60,000 bases of DNA from Nymphaea colorata (taxonomy: Eukaryota > Streptophyta > Magnoliopsida > Nymphaeales > Nymphaeaceae): NCBI RefSeq assembly GCF_008831285.2, contig NC_045140.1:1035528-1095527 (forward strand), in the 5' to 3' direction. The translations under genes were made by a program, and so were the position numbers. A model generated the notes under the pieces. The model saw only the letters and a list, made by a program, of their open reading frames with translations. It did not search any database and was not told the DNA's origin. Positions 1-9,553 of this stretch are shown piece by piece. Numbering within the stretch: the first letter of the stretch is position 1; every line of letters begins with the position of its first letter.

Positions 1-113
1 TTCAGGTTCATGATGGTTACGCTGTCAAGTCTTTCAAGAGCGAAGTGTTCCAAGATCTGTCAGCACCTGGCCAGCCCCCCGTCCTCAACTTGGGTTACTT
101 CATGCCCCTGTGA
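1..113 (+). CDS. Cystatin-like secreted protein, 3' end only (copy A)
   Basis: The window opens inside a cystatin-like gene. In the frame whose codons start at position 3 it reads the last 36 codons, starting QVHDGYAVKSFKSEV and ending in YFMPL, with stop TGA at 111-113. It matches copies J (31681) and K (34082), which also end YFMPL, and its 3' flank follows K closely. A polyadenylation hexamer AATAAA lies at 231-236. The signal peptide and the helix motif lie off the window, so only the second half of the fold (last strands and second loop SAPGQPP) can be seen. It is probably an intact gene cut by the window edge, but that cannot be checked here. Confidence 0.8.
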   Translation, partial: QVHDGYAVKSFKSEVFQDLSAPGQPPVLNLGYFMPL

Positions 114-1390
114 TCACACATATATTGATATGATGCTCAGCATGTTATAATATTAATTTTCAGCCATTGTACTACCCAAATAAGCAGCCCTGTCATGGAA
201 TGGTGTTGCACCCAGTTGAATGCAGTAAGAAATAAAATCATCTTCTTGCTTTATCATAGTGCCTGATAGAGTATCCACAAGGCCTAATTTTCTTCTACGT
301 TGATTTGATGACTTTGACACTACAGTTTATCATCAATTGGAGGATACCCTTTTCTTTATGTTTCCTTTCATAAAATTATACAAACTACTCAAACATTTTT
401 TTTTAGTTGTCAAGGAACTGTCATCAAAATGCGAAAGACTTTGTGTACGTTTGAAAGCGGGCTCCAAGATTACGTTTACTGCCAAACTGCGTTTAAATGT
501 GCAACACAAGTCTCCGTTGAAACCCTACTTTGATGATCCAAAATGTGTTCGTTGATGCATGTTCAACTGCACTACTCTTTCAATTTCTCACAGGTCAGAA
601 TGATCGAAGCAGTACTCTGTTCTGTTTGAACCACCACAGGTCCATACCTGCACAAGTGGTTGCAGATCTAGAAAGGGGCTAATTTCTCCAATTCCACATA
701 GATTCTAGCTTCAGCTGGCTTTGCAGGCCTTGCATAACAAAGCCAAGATCAAAACTCCTCTGTTGAGAACTGCCCACGAAACTGCATATTGCAGTATACC
801 AAAAGGGTTTCTTCATCTCCCATCAAACTCAGAGGGTTCTTGATCTTCCATGTCAACATTCGGTTCCCCGCTCACCATTTCTACCGGGATCTTCTAGCCG
901 GCGGTTTTTCCCACTGATTCCGGCCATCCGATGGACAGTACAAACCTCCCCCGAGAATAGCAACCGACCCTTGCCAAGAGAGTCGACGTTCGTCGCCAAG
1001 GAGAAAGCAAGTTTTTTTTTTCTTTACTTTTTCGTTTTGTTCCTTTGTTCTTAACTTGATCAATCTAAGGGAAGCTTACAAGAGGATCAAACAGGGCACT
1101 ACAATCACATTTGCCAAAAAAATTAAGTTAGTAGAACTGAGTAACCCAACGTGTATCCAAGCACCTATTTTGGATACGAGTATGGCGACGTAGGTAGAGC
1201 TAAGAGAGAAGAGAGAATTCACATCTGAAAAGAGTTTTCGAGAAGCCATCGTGGTATAAACACACAAAGATAATGCGAACAAGCGAGACCAAGGAAACTA
1301 GTTGACAAGGTGGGAGAAATTCTTTCGACAAACAAAGTTAACCACTTTCCTGCTTACATAATTGCCAAGTCACATTAGATTCTTTACCAC
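114..1390. repeat. Gene-free flank duplicated at 34448-35488
   Basis: This stretch holds the 3' UTR of copy A, then about 1.2 kb that matches 34448-35488 almost in step (for example the blocks at 741-780 with 34870-34915, and 1064-1390 with 35175-35490). The match stops where the copia target site begins. A minus-strand reading (about 881-1063, GDERRLSWQGSVAIL) is also open in the other copy. No recognisable gene. Confidence 0.75.
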
Positions 1391-1395
1391 TAAAC

Positions 1396-1974
1396 TATTA
1401 AAGACGAACATTCAAATCTGATTCATGCAAATCCTGAGCAATCAAGCCAGCAAGGGAATTGTCAATCAAATAATGCAACGCCTAACTCTAATGCAACGTC
1501 CAGCCTTGGTATTGACAGCTGCAAGGAACAAAACGGAAAATCTTCTATGCAATGTCATTTAGTAATGGCCTCAAAAGGAAAGCGTCAGTTATCCTCTGCC
1601 AGCCAGAACGTTCCCAATCTGATCCACGCTTCTCACAATGAAATGCAAGGAGAAAAGGAAAGTAATATTGATGACGAGATAAGAAGAAAAGAAGAAAAAA
1701 AAAGGAAAGATCATAAAGATGGTGATTTGGCTCAAGATTCTCAAGCTGAAACAATTATGCCCAACAATCTCTTGCCAGCTACAGGGAGATTTCAGTAGCC
1801 TTTTATTGTTGTACATATAGTGTCGTTGTACATAGAAAGTGCATTGTGTAAAGAAACAAAAGAAAACAGGAAGGAAGGCTTTTGATTCTCTGATCGTGGA
1901 CGTAGGTTCTCAAGAACCGAACCACGTTAATTCCGTGTTTCTTTTTTCAGTCCTCTTGCTCTCTACTTTCTTTA
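1396..1974 (+). repeat. 5' LTR of copia element
   Basis: It starts TATTAAAGACG and ends TTTCTTTA, directly followed by the primer binding site. It differs from 7806-8385 by five substitutions (near 1460, 1720, 1744 and two near 1809-1811) and one T in a T-run near 1942. Confidence 0.95.
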
Positions 1975-1986
1975 TGGTATCAGAGC
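1975..1986 (+). other. Primer binding site, initiator Met tRNA
   Basis: TGGTATCAGAGC abuts the 5' LTR directly. It is the standard plant copia primer site for reverse transcription. Confidence 0.92.
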
Positions 1987-2066
1987 CTTCGATGGCGAGA
2001 TAAGCCCTTCCTTAAGTGCCACCGTTGATATCCAAGGAAGCCCGTCCCCTCCATTTTTTGGTGACC

Positions 2067-5000
2067 ATGGCACCTTCCTCCTCAGCAGCATCATCTAACA
2101 GTTTGCTCTATCCTTATCCCCTCAATTTGAACGTGGCCAATTTTGTTTCTCTGAAGCTGACGCACAATAACTTCCTATTGTGGAAGACGCAAATCCTTGC
2201 ACTCATTGAAAGTCAGGACATGGAGGGTTTTCTGACCGGTTCGATCTCTCCTCCACCAAGTCACATTGTTGATCCTGCTGATCCGCATCAACTTATCTCC
2301 AATCCCAAGTTTGAATCATGGCGTCGCTCCGACCGTCTTATTAAGGGATGGATCACTGGTACGTTGTCTGAAAACGTTCTTGGTTTAGTTGTTGGATTAA
2401 ATTCTTCTCAAGAAATTTGGTCCACTCTTGTTGATGCTTTTGCCCAAGAATCCCAAGAACGAGGATTTCATCTTACTCATATGCTTACAACTTGTAAAAA
2501 GGGTAACGACGCCCTTGAAGTCTATGTCGCCAAGTTCAAAGCTATATGTGATGACTTGGCTGCCATAGGAAAATCTATCGGAGACAAAGAAAAGGCCTTC
2601 TGGCTTCTCCAAGGACTGGGAAAAGGCTACGAGCCTTTCGTTATGGCCATGCTCAAGCCACCCGTCCCTTCTTACAAAGAATTGATATCTTTGTTACAAA
2701 GTTTGGAAGTGAGAAACAAATTTTTTAATTCTGACGCCTCGCCCCAAGTTGCCTTCTATGCGCAATGTGACAATCCAAATCGACCGCGGGGCATATATCA
2801 AATCTCTCGAGGACGAGGACGGTATAACAGAGGTGGACGTGGAGGAGGTTACCATCAAAATCATCTCTCTCATGGAGGAGGTTACAATCCGAATCTGTCT
2901 CAAACAGGTTACAACACTAAACCACCTCAAACAAAAATCGATGGATCAGCCACCTCCTTCAATTCATCCAAAGATATTGTTTGTCAAATTTATAACAAGA
3001 AGAACCATTCAACCATGAGATGCTACAATCGATTTAATCACTCTTTCCAAGCGAACGATGCCACTCATGCCCTTGCAGCCCTTACTATAAGTGATCCACA
3101 AGATTCTGGATGGCTTGTTGATACTGGAGCTACAGCCCATATGACAGGGGACGCAGGTAAACTTAAAAACATCTCTCTTTATTATGGTTCTGATATTGTT
3201 ATCGTTGGGAACGGGCAGCGTATCCCAATCACACATGTTGGACAAGCTGATATTTCTCCAAATCTTTCCCTTAAGGATGTTCTCTATGTTCCTCGTCTCA
3301 CTAAAGATCTTATTTCTGTTAGTAAACTGACTAACGAATTTCCATACAATTTTGAATTTACCTCTGGTCGATGCATCTTGAAGGACAAGAGGACGGGCAG
3401 AATAGTGGCAACGGGAACTGAACAAGGCGGGCTCTATGAAGTTAACAACAGTGGCAGCCATAAAGCTTTCTTTTCATCACGTTTTCGACGGGCGACGAAA
3501 GAGTCTTGGCACGCTCGATTGGGACATCCTCAATCTAGTGTTCTCTCCTTTTTGAAGAATCATAAATATATTGATGTTTTGCCTAATGGTTCATTTTCGA
3601 TTTGTGCTAGTTGCCAAATGGGTAAATCTTGCAAATTGCCATTTATTGAGAGGGATGATATTAGTTCCTTACCATTAGAAAAAATTCACAGTGATCTATG
3701 GGGGCCGGCACCCGTTCTATCTCGAGAACAATATCGCTTCTATGCTATATTTGTTGATGATAATAGTCGTTTTACATGGTTTTATCCTCTAAGGCGCAAA
3801 TCTGATTTCTTTGATGCTTTTGTTCATTTTCACAAAATGGTTGAGCGTCAGTTTGACAGGAAAATAAAAATTTTTCAAAGTGATGGAGGCGGCGAATATA
3901 CTAGCTCTCATTTCATAGCCTATCTTGATGCCCTTGGAATTAAACGACAATATTCATGCCCCAAGACACCTGAACAAAATGGCAAGGCAGAGCGCAAGCA
4001 TGGATCTATCACTGAATTGGGTCTAACATTACTTTTTCATTCTAATGCTCCAGCACGTTTTTGGACTGACGCCTTTTCAGCTGCGGTTTTCCTAATGAAC
4101 AGGCTGCCTTTCGCTACTTTGAGTATGCAGTCACCTTTTGCCATCTTGTTTAACAAGATCCCTGATTATTCCAGCATGCGCATTTTTGGGAGTAGATGTT
4201 TCCCTTATTTGCGAGGATAAGCAAGGAACAAATTTGATCCCAAATCTGTTCCATGTGTTTTTATTAGCTATAGCACATTTCATAAGGGTTACAAGTGCTT
4301 CGAACAAAATTCTAGACGTCTATATATATCAAGGCATGTCGTTTTTGATGAAAATTCACTCCCTTTCAAACATCCATCTTCCCTCTACAAGGACAACGTC
4401 ATGGGAAGTGATTTTACATCTTTTGACGACGTTGAAAGCTCAAGTGCTGGAACTCTCTTAGAATCTGACGATCTCACACCTCATGGCAGCCCTGCACCAG
4501 ACCCGCGCCTAAATGTCTATGTTCACGACGCGACCAATGTCAGCTCCTTACCTACAAATGATGATTCAGCCGATCCACCTGATCCGATGCCATCAGCTTC
4601 ATCTAGCCCCCATCATTCAGAAACACCCCAAATTACGACTCTTCCATCGAGCTCCATGGAAACTCGAGCCATAGTTACAAGGTCTATGACTCGAGCAACA
4701 TCTTCACAAAACAGAACAATGACCACCAGAGCTATGACGGGCATTCACAAACCCAATCCCAAATATGCCAATGTTCATATCACTTATTCTAGCATTCCAA
4801 AAGAGCCCAAAAGAATCCAACATGCTCTTCAACATGATGGGTGGAGAGCGGCGATGGAAGACGAAATGATAGCGCTGAGATCCAATAATACATGGGAATT
4901 AGTTCCAAGAAAACCCAATATGAACGTTGTTGGATCTAAATGGGTTTTTAAATCCAAACTCAAAGCTGATGGAAGCCTTGATCGGCTAAAGGCACGCTTG

Positions 5001-5963
5001 GTTGCCCGGGGTTTCACTCAAGTTGAAGGAATCGATTATCAAGAGACTTTCTCCCCCGTCATTCGACCAACTACTATAAGGCTTGTTCTTTCTATTGCAA
5101 CCATTTTCAATTGGAGCATCAAACAATTAGATGTTAAAAATGCCTTCCTACATGGATCGCTTGATGAAAAAGTCTATATGTCTCAACCACCAGGATTTGA
5201 AGATCCTCTTCTTCCGCATCATGTTTGTCGTCTTAAAAAGGCTCTATATGAACTGAAGCAAGCCTCTAGAGCATGGTTTCAACGGCTAAGTGATTTCCTC
5301 TTCGTCAATGGATTTCGGAGCTGCTATTCAGACCCATCTATGTTCACGTTTCATGAGAATAACAATTGTCTTATTCTCTTAATCTATGTTGATGATATGG
5401 TGCTTACAGGTAGCTCTTCCAGCTTAATTCAGAATTTTCTATTTAAACTTCAAGTTGAATTTCCTGTGAAAGATATGGGGCAACTCAGCTATTTTCTTGG
5501 GATTGAAGTTTTGCATACTGGCGATGGTCTCTTCCTCAATCAAGCAAAATATGCTCGAGACATTTTGGAACGAACACAAATGCTTGATTGCAAACCAATG
5601 AACACTCCTATGGCAACTAAGTTAGATCTTCTGGACACTTCATCATACCCAGATCCCACATTTTATCGTGCGATAGTTGGATCATTACAGTACCTGACAA
5701 TCACTCGGCCAGAGATATCTTTTTCAGTAAATTTTATCAGTCAATTTATGCAGAATCCTACCCGAGCTCACTTCAACATTGCCAAGCGTATTCTCCGTTA
5801 CATCAAAGGGACCACCGATTATGGAATTCATCTTCTCTCTCAAAGCACGGTCGATTTATATGCTTTTTCTGATGCAGATTGGGCTGGATGTCATCTTACC
5901 AGAAGATCCACAACAGGGTACTGTACTTTTCTAGGAGCAAATTGTCTTTCTTGGAGTGCGAAG
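2067..5963 (+). pseudogene. Copia gag-pol polyprotein, broken
   Basis: The start was chosen at the ATG at 2067 (context accATGGca); an in-frame ATG 17 codons upstream is possible. In order it shows: gag (residues ~20-250, UBN2 type); a zinc knuckle whose second Cys is Tyr (CQIYNKKNHSTMRC); protease DTGATAH; pre-integrase HLGHP-like WHARLGHP with CASC; integrase core with D, D and E (HSDLWG, QSDGGGEY, GKAERKH); an in-frame TAA at 4218-4220. The same frame then continues without shift through reverse transcriptase (catalytic YVDDM near 5386-5400) into RNase H (SDADWAG). It ends near LSWSAK (5963), where a nested element cuts in. Inferred to be non-functional; the stop could in principle be read through, but the RNase H break cannot be bypassed. 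Confidence 0.9.
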
Positions 5964-5965
5964 AT

Positions 5966-6331
5966 TGTCACGGGCCGAGTTTCTCCGACCCGCGCGGCGC
6001 CGAAGGCGTTCCCCAAAGCCTTCGGCCAGCCTAACACCTCTTTTAAGCTAGCGGAAGCATTCATCATTATTCGGGACTGTGGACTAGACGAGGAGTGCTA
6101 AGCACTCGGCACACCATCACCCAGGTTTATCCCCTTGTCGACCATCGGCAAGCCGTGGCCATGAGGCCCTGTCAGAACTTTGCCATTCTTCCAAGTGCCT
6201 ATCTACATCCAAACGAAATCTGGGTGGGGGTAGACTTCCCTTGGGAGGAAGTCCCCAGCCGAAGCCAGTTGACGACTATATGTCATTAAGTAAGGCGGCC
6301 GACCATCGCCATACTCGACAATGAGCATTCA
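5966..6331 (-). repeat. LTR of nested element (3' LTR)
   Basis: Begins TGTCACGGGCCGAG and ends GAGCATTCA on the plus strand; the purine tract lies just to its right. It pairs with 7284-7649, with seven differences, six of them transitions. Confidence 0.9.
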
Positions 6332-7269
6332 CTTGCTCACCCCCGCGTGACTCTACGCGGTTGTGGAACGCAGCGTATGCGCCCACTGGGGGAATTGCCC
6401 CTAACCCACGCGCACCCCCTTGTGTATCCAAATACTACGCGTGGGGAACCCACTGGATTCCCCAACGACGGACTTGCACTTCCAAAGGGACTGCTGATCA
6501 TGATGCATTTAAACGCCTTGTCACTGCACCACCGCGCTGCACATTCCACGTGCATTGCTTTCTGCTTGACTCGGCGACCGATTGATCCCACATGTCTTCC
6601 AACTATGCCTAAGCTGGCCAAGCAGCATTCCCGTTTACTGGCTTGGCCGGGCCAGACACAGTCGACCGGCAACACTCTCCCACCGCCAAAATCGTCACTG
6701 ACCTCAGTGACTTTGCCCCGAGCGATAGAAGTTCAGCTACCGTTCCCTTGATTTCTTTTAAACTCAGGCTTCATCCGTTCGTCTGGTTGACGCACCCGTC
6801 ACGCCGTGGCTAGCTGCCTTATCGGGTGTTTTGCCTCTAGTCAATCTCTCAGCATCACCCCACTTTTCTATCACTATTTGCACTTTTCCTTAGTAAAGTC
6901 CGGAACATATCCGACGACCACTAAGTCTCAAATTTCCAAGCTGTGTTGCCAACCCGTGCACATGCTCCTTCCTCGAGACATGTCAACACTAAGGGCACTT
7001 GCCCTTCTGGACAATCTTTTTCCACGTCGGGTCTCACCCTATCTGTCTCAGCGAGCGGCTCTCTTGGCCCTTCAGCTCCTGACGCCCAGACACCATCTTC
7101 GGAACGTGTGATTTCCATCTGGCCAACACCAACGCGGTCACCTGAACCAGTGTCCGACGAACATGCCCAAACCCTTAGGGCACCAAACAAGCCAACATTT
7201 TTCTTTGAACTACTTGTTTGTTATCATCGCAGCGTTCTCATCTTTCAAGTTCCCTTCGAGAAATCGTCT

Positions 7270-7281
7270 GCTCTGATACCA
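7270..7281 (-). other. Primer binding site of nested element
   Basis: The reverse complement reads TGGTATCAGAGC, two bases from the LTR end. This shows that the nested element points opposite to its copia host. Confidence 0.88.
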
Positions 7282-7283
7282 CT

Positions 7284-7649
7284 TGTCACGGGCCGAGCTT
7301 CTCCGACCCGTGCGGCGCCGAAGGCGTTCCCCAAAGCCTTCGGCCAGCCTAACACCTCTTTTAAGTTAGCGGAAGCATTCATCATTATTCGGGACTGTGG
7401 ACTAGACGAGGAGTGCTAAGCACTCGGCACACCATCACCCAGGTTTATCCCCTTGTCGACCATCGGCAAGCCGTGGCCATGAGGCCCTGTCAGAACTTTG
7501 CCATTCTTCCAAGTACCTATCTACATCCAAACGAAATCTGGGTGGGGGTAGACTTCCCTTGGGAGGAAGTCCCCAGCCGAAGCCAGTTGACGACTATATG
7601 TCATTAAGTAAGACGGCCGACCATCGCCCTACTCGACGATGAGCATTCA
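7284..7649 (-). repeat. LTR of nested element (5' LTR)
   Basis: Partner of 5966-6331, with the same 366-bp length and the primer site adjacent on its left. Confidence 0.9.
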
Positions 7650-7805
7650 CTTGCGTGAAATGGCGACTTCAGGGCATCTCATCACTAGGTACGTGACTTC
7701 TTCTGATCAAATTGCGGACATATTCACCAAAGCCTTGGGGAAAGATCAGTTTTTAAATTTACGAGCCAAACTCAACGTCACCAGTCGTTTTCGTTTAAGG
7801 GGGCG
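7650..7805 (+). pseudogene. Copia RNase H C-terminus and polypurine tract
   Basis: After the nested element the copia protein resumes with LREMATSGHLITRYV and TSSDQIADIFTKAL, the conserved tail of copia pol. Compared with usual copia proteins, the stretch from the end of LSWSAK to about the start of LRE is absent. This stretch normally carries the STEAEY motif and the CDN motif, about 70-75 codons. The purine tract AAGGGGGCG (7797-7805) precedes the 3' LTR. The frame stays open into the LTR, to a stop at 8206-8208. Confidence 0.85.
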
Positions 7806-8385
7806 TATTAAAGACGAACATTCAAATCTGATTCATGCAAATCCTGAGCAATCAAGCCAGCAAGGGAATCGTCAATCAAATAATGCAACGCCTAACTCTA
7901 ATGCAACGTCCAGCCTTGGTATTGACAGCTGCAAGGAACAAAACGGAAAATCTTCTATGCAATGTCATTTAGTAATGGCCTCAAAAGGAAAGCGTCAGTT
8001 ATCCTCTGCCAGCCAGAACGTTCCCAATCTGATCCACGCTTCTCACAATGAAATGCAAGGAGAAAAGGAAAGTAATATTGATGACGAGATAAGAAGAAAA
8101 GAAGAAAAAAAAAGGAAAGATCATAAAGAAGGTGATTTGGCTCAAGATTCTCAGGCTGAAACAATTATGCCCAACAATCTCTTGCCAGCTACAGGGAGAT
8201 TTCAGTAGCCTTTTATTGCTATACATATAGTGTCGTTGTACATAGAAAGTGCATTGTGTAAAGAAACAAAAGAAAACAGGAAGGAAGGCTTTTGATTCTC
8301 TGATCGTGGACGTAGGTTCTCAAGAACCGAACCACGTTAATTCCGTGTTTCTTTTTTTCAGTCCTCTTGCTCTCTACTTTCTTTA
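7806..8385 (+). repeat. 3' LTR of copia element
   Basis: Starts right after the polypurine tract and ends CTTTA; the target duplicate TAAAC follows at 8386-8390. Confidence 0.95.
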
Positions 8386-8390
8386 TAAAC

Positions 8391-9053
8391 AACTCCATCT
8401 CTTGTGCGCCCCTGATCGCAAACGTCTGTAACTAAAGTTTCTGTCTCTAGACATTCCAATTGATTGGCAAGCATATTTTAAGCATGAAATTAACAATATT
8501 TTATCTACAAAGTACAAACTAAAGCAATTATAATTTAGTTCATATAATGTGGGCAATGTTCCATTTAAGTTAAAAACTGCAACGAAACAAGCAGCCTCCA
8601 TAGTTGTCTCCACATCAATATCACGTTAACTGCACAGCGTCATTGTTGATGCGGAATTCAAAGCATAGGTTTTGGTAGAATTGGATGTGCATTTGACATT
8701 TGGAAATGGACAACGGCTTCAAGGTTTCGTCCAAGTTACGATGGAAATATTCAGCTTGACTTCGCATTTATGCTCATCCACAAATGACTAGAATTAATCT
8801 GCCGCTCGTGATGGTTCTTCTACAAAGAGAGAGGAGCACCTTCTAAACCTGCGGCTGCCACCACTAGTCTGCGTGGAACGGGTCTAACTTGAACTATTAT
8901 TATGAAAAGATCAATCAGATGTTCGTATTCAGCGGACTTCGCCATTCAAAAACCGCGTATATTTCCACAAAGCAATTTGCGGATATAAGTTTCCTTCTGC
9001 CGATGCCATCGATCGCCACGCGCATCGTTACGTCAACAGTGTACTTCCTCTTT
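8391..9053. other. Upstream region of copy B
   Basis: Right flank of the copia insertion followed by the promoter region of B; it matches 23150-23850. It carries the conserved block GGACTTCGCCATTCAAA at 8933, ahead of ACCGCGT. No gene. Confidence 0.6.
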
Positions 9054-9064
9054 CTATATATAAG
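9054..9064 (+). promoter_or_regulatory. TATA box of copy B
   Basis: CTATATATAAG followed by GAAGACGCTTATC; it is equivalent in place to the TATA boxes of the other MARFSS-type copies, about 125 bp before the ATG. Confidence 0.75.
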
Positions 9065-9187
9065 GAAGACGCTTATCTGTGCCACTCATCATTCATTCCT
9101 CCCTTAATTTACTTTCCTGTAAGATCAGCAGCAGATCGTTAATTTCCCCCTCGTTTTAGAAGAGCTCGCTCCACTGGTAAGCTACCT

Positions 9188-9553
9188 ATGGCACGTTTCT
9201 CTTCTTTTCTCGTGATCGCTGCGATGGCAGCCATGGCCTTTGTAGCCATTGCCCACCCATATCAACCTCCTGGATGGATTACTGTTCCGAATGTGAAGAA
9301 GAACAGCCATGTTCAGTACTTGGGAAAGTTTGCTGTTACAAGGTATAATGAGCAGAAAAAGGCTTATCTCGAGTTCATTCAGGTGACAAAAGCACAGGTA
9401 CTTGATCGCGGCACGGAGCACTACACATACAAGTTGGTGATTAAGGTTCATGATGGCTACGCTGTCAAATTTTTCAAGAGCGAGGTGTTCCAAGATCTGT
9501 CAGCACCTGGCCAGCCCCCTATCCTCAACTTGGGTTACTTCATTCCCCTGTAA
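9188..9553 (+). CDS. Secreted cystatin-like protein, MARFSS type (copy B)
   Basis: 121 residues, no intron. Residues 1-22 form a signal peptide with likely cleavage after AIA, so the product is secreted or vacuolar. The mature part has the plant-cystatin helix motif (LGKFAVTRYN, residues 45-54; the usual acidic eighth position is Arg), then beta strands. Cystatins block papain-type cysteine proteases by a wedge made of the N-terminus, QxVxG and a Trp loop. Here the first loop reads VLDRG (71-75) and keeps only the Gly; the second loop is SAPGQPP (105-111) with no Trp. Strong inhibition of papain-type enzymes is therefore doubtful. Its near-twin is copy G (23984). AATAAA lies at 9670-9675. It converges with copy C. 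Confidence 0.86.
   Translation: MARFSSFLVIAAMAAMAFVAIAHPYQPPGWITVPNVKKNSHVQYLGKFAVTRYNEQKKAYLEFIQVTKAQVLDRGTEHYTYKLVIKVHDGYAVKFFKSEVFQDLSAPGQPPILNLGYFIPL

Larger units (their letters stand above)
5966..7649 (-). mobile_element. Nested non-autonomous LTR element (TRIM/LARD-like)
   Basis: Two 366-bp direct repeats (5966-6331 and 7284-7649) flank about 950 bp. Read on the minus strand, the LTR runs TGAATGCTC...CCGTGACA (TG...CA). A tRNA-Met primer site (plus-strand 7270-7281, GCTCTGATACCA) lies two bases inside one LTR, and a purine-rich tract (minus strand of 6332-6347) abuts the other, which fixes the orientation as minus. The inside is GC-richer than its host and codes for nothing I recognise (longest minus-strand reading 6921-7190, 89 residues). 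No target duplication is visible: the flanks are AAGAT and CTTGC. The LTRs differ at 7 of 366 bases. Confidence 0.88.
1396..8385 (+). mobile_element. Ty1/copia LTR retrotransposon with nested insertion
   Basis: The element has two long terminal repeats (1396-1974, 579 bp; 7806-8385, 580 bp), flanked by a perfect 5-bp target duplication TAAAC (1391-1395 and 8386-8390). The primer site TGGTATCAGAGC (1975-1986) is complementary to initiator-Met tRNA, and a purine tract lies at 7795-7805. Domain order is gag, protease, integrase, reverse transcriptase, RNase H, which is copia order. By eye the LTRs differ at 5 bases and one T-run length, which indicates a young insertion. The LTR termini are TA...TA rather than TG...CA. 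The element cannot act on its own: it has an in-frame stop at 4218-4220, and part of RNase H is replaced by another element. Confidence 0.95.

Noticed and set aside
6921-7190. 89-residue minus-strand reading as gag of the nested element
   Set aside because: No gag motif or zinc knuckle can be seen; treated as non-coding interior.
5966-7649. Cassandra-type TRIM (LTR carrying 5S rRNA sequence)
   Set aside because: No 5S-like sequence was seen in the LTR; only the tRNA-Met primer site and small size agree.
7650-7654. CTTGC as a target duplication of the nested element
   Set aside because: The matching CTTGC lies inside the element next to the left LTR (6332-6336), not outside it; the outer left flank is AAGAT.
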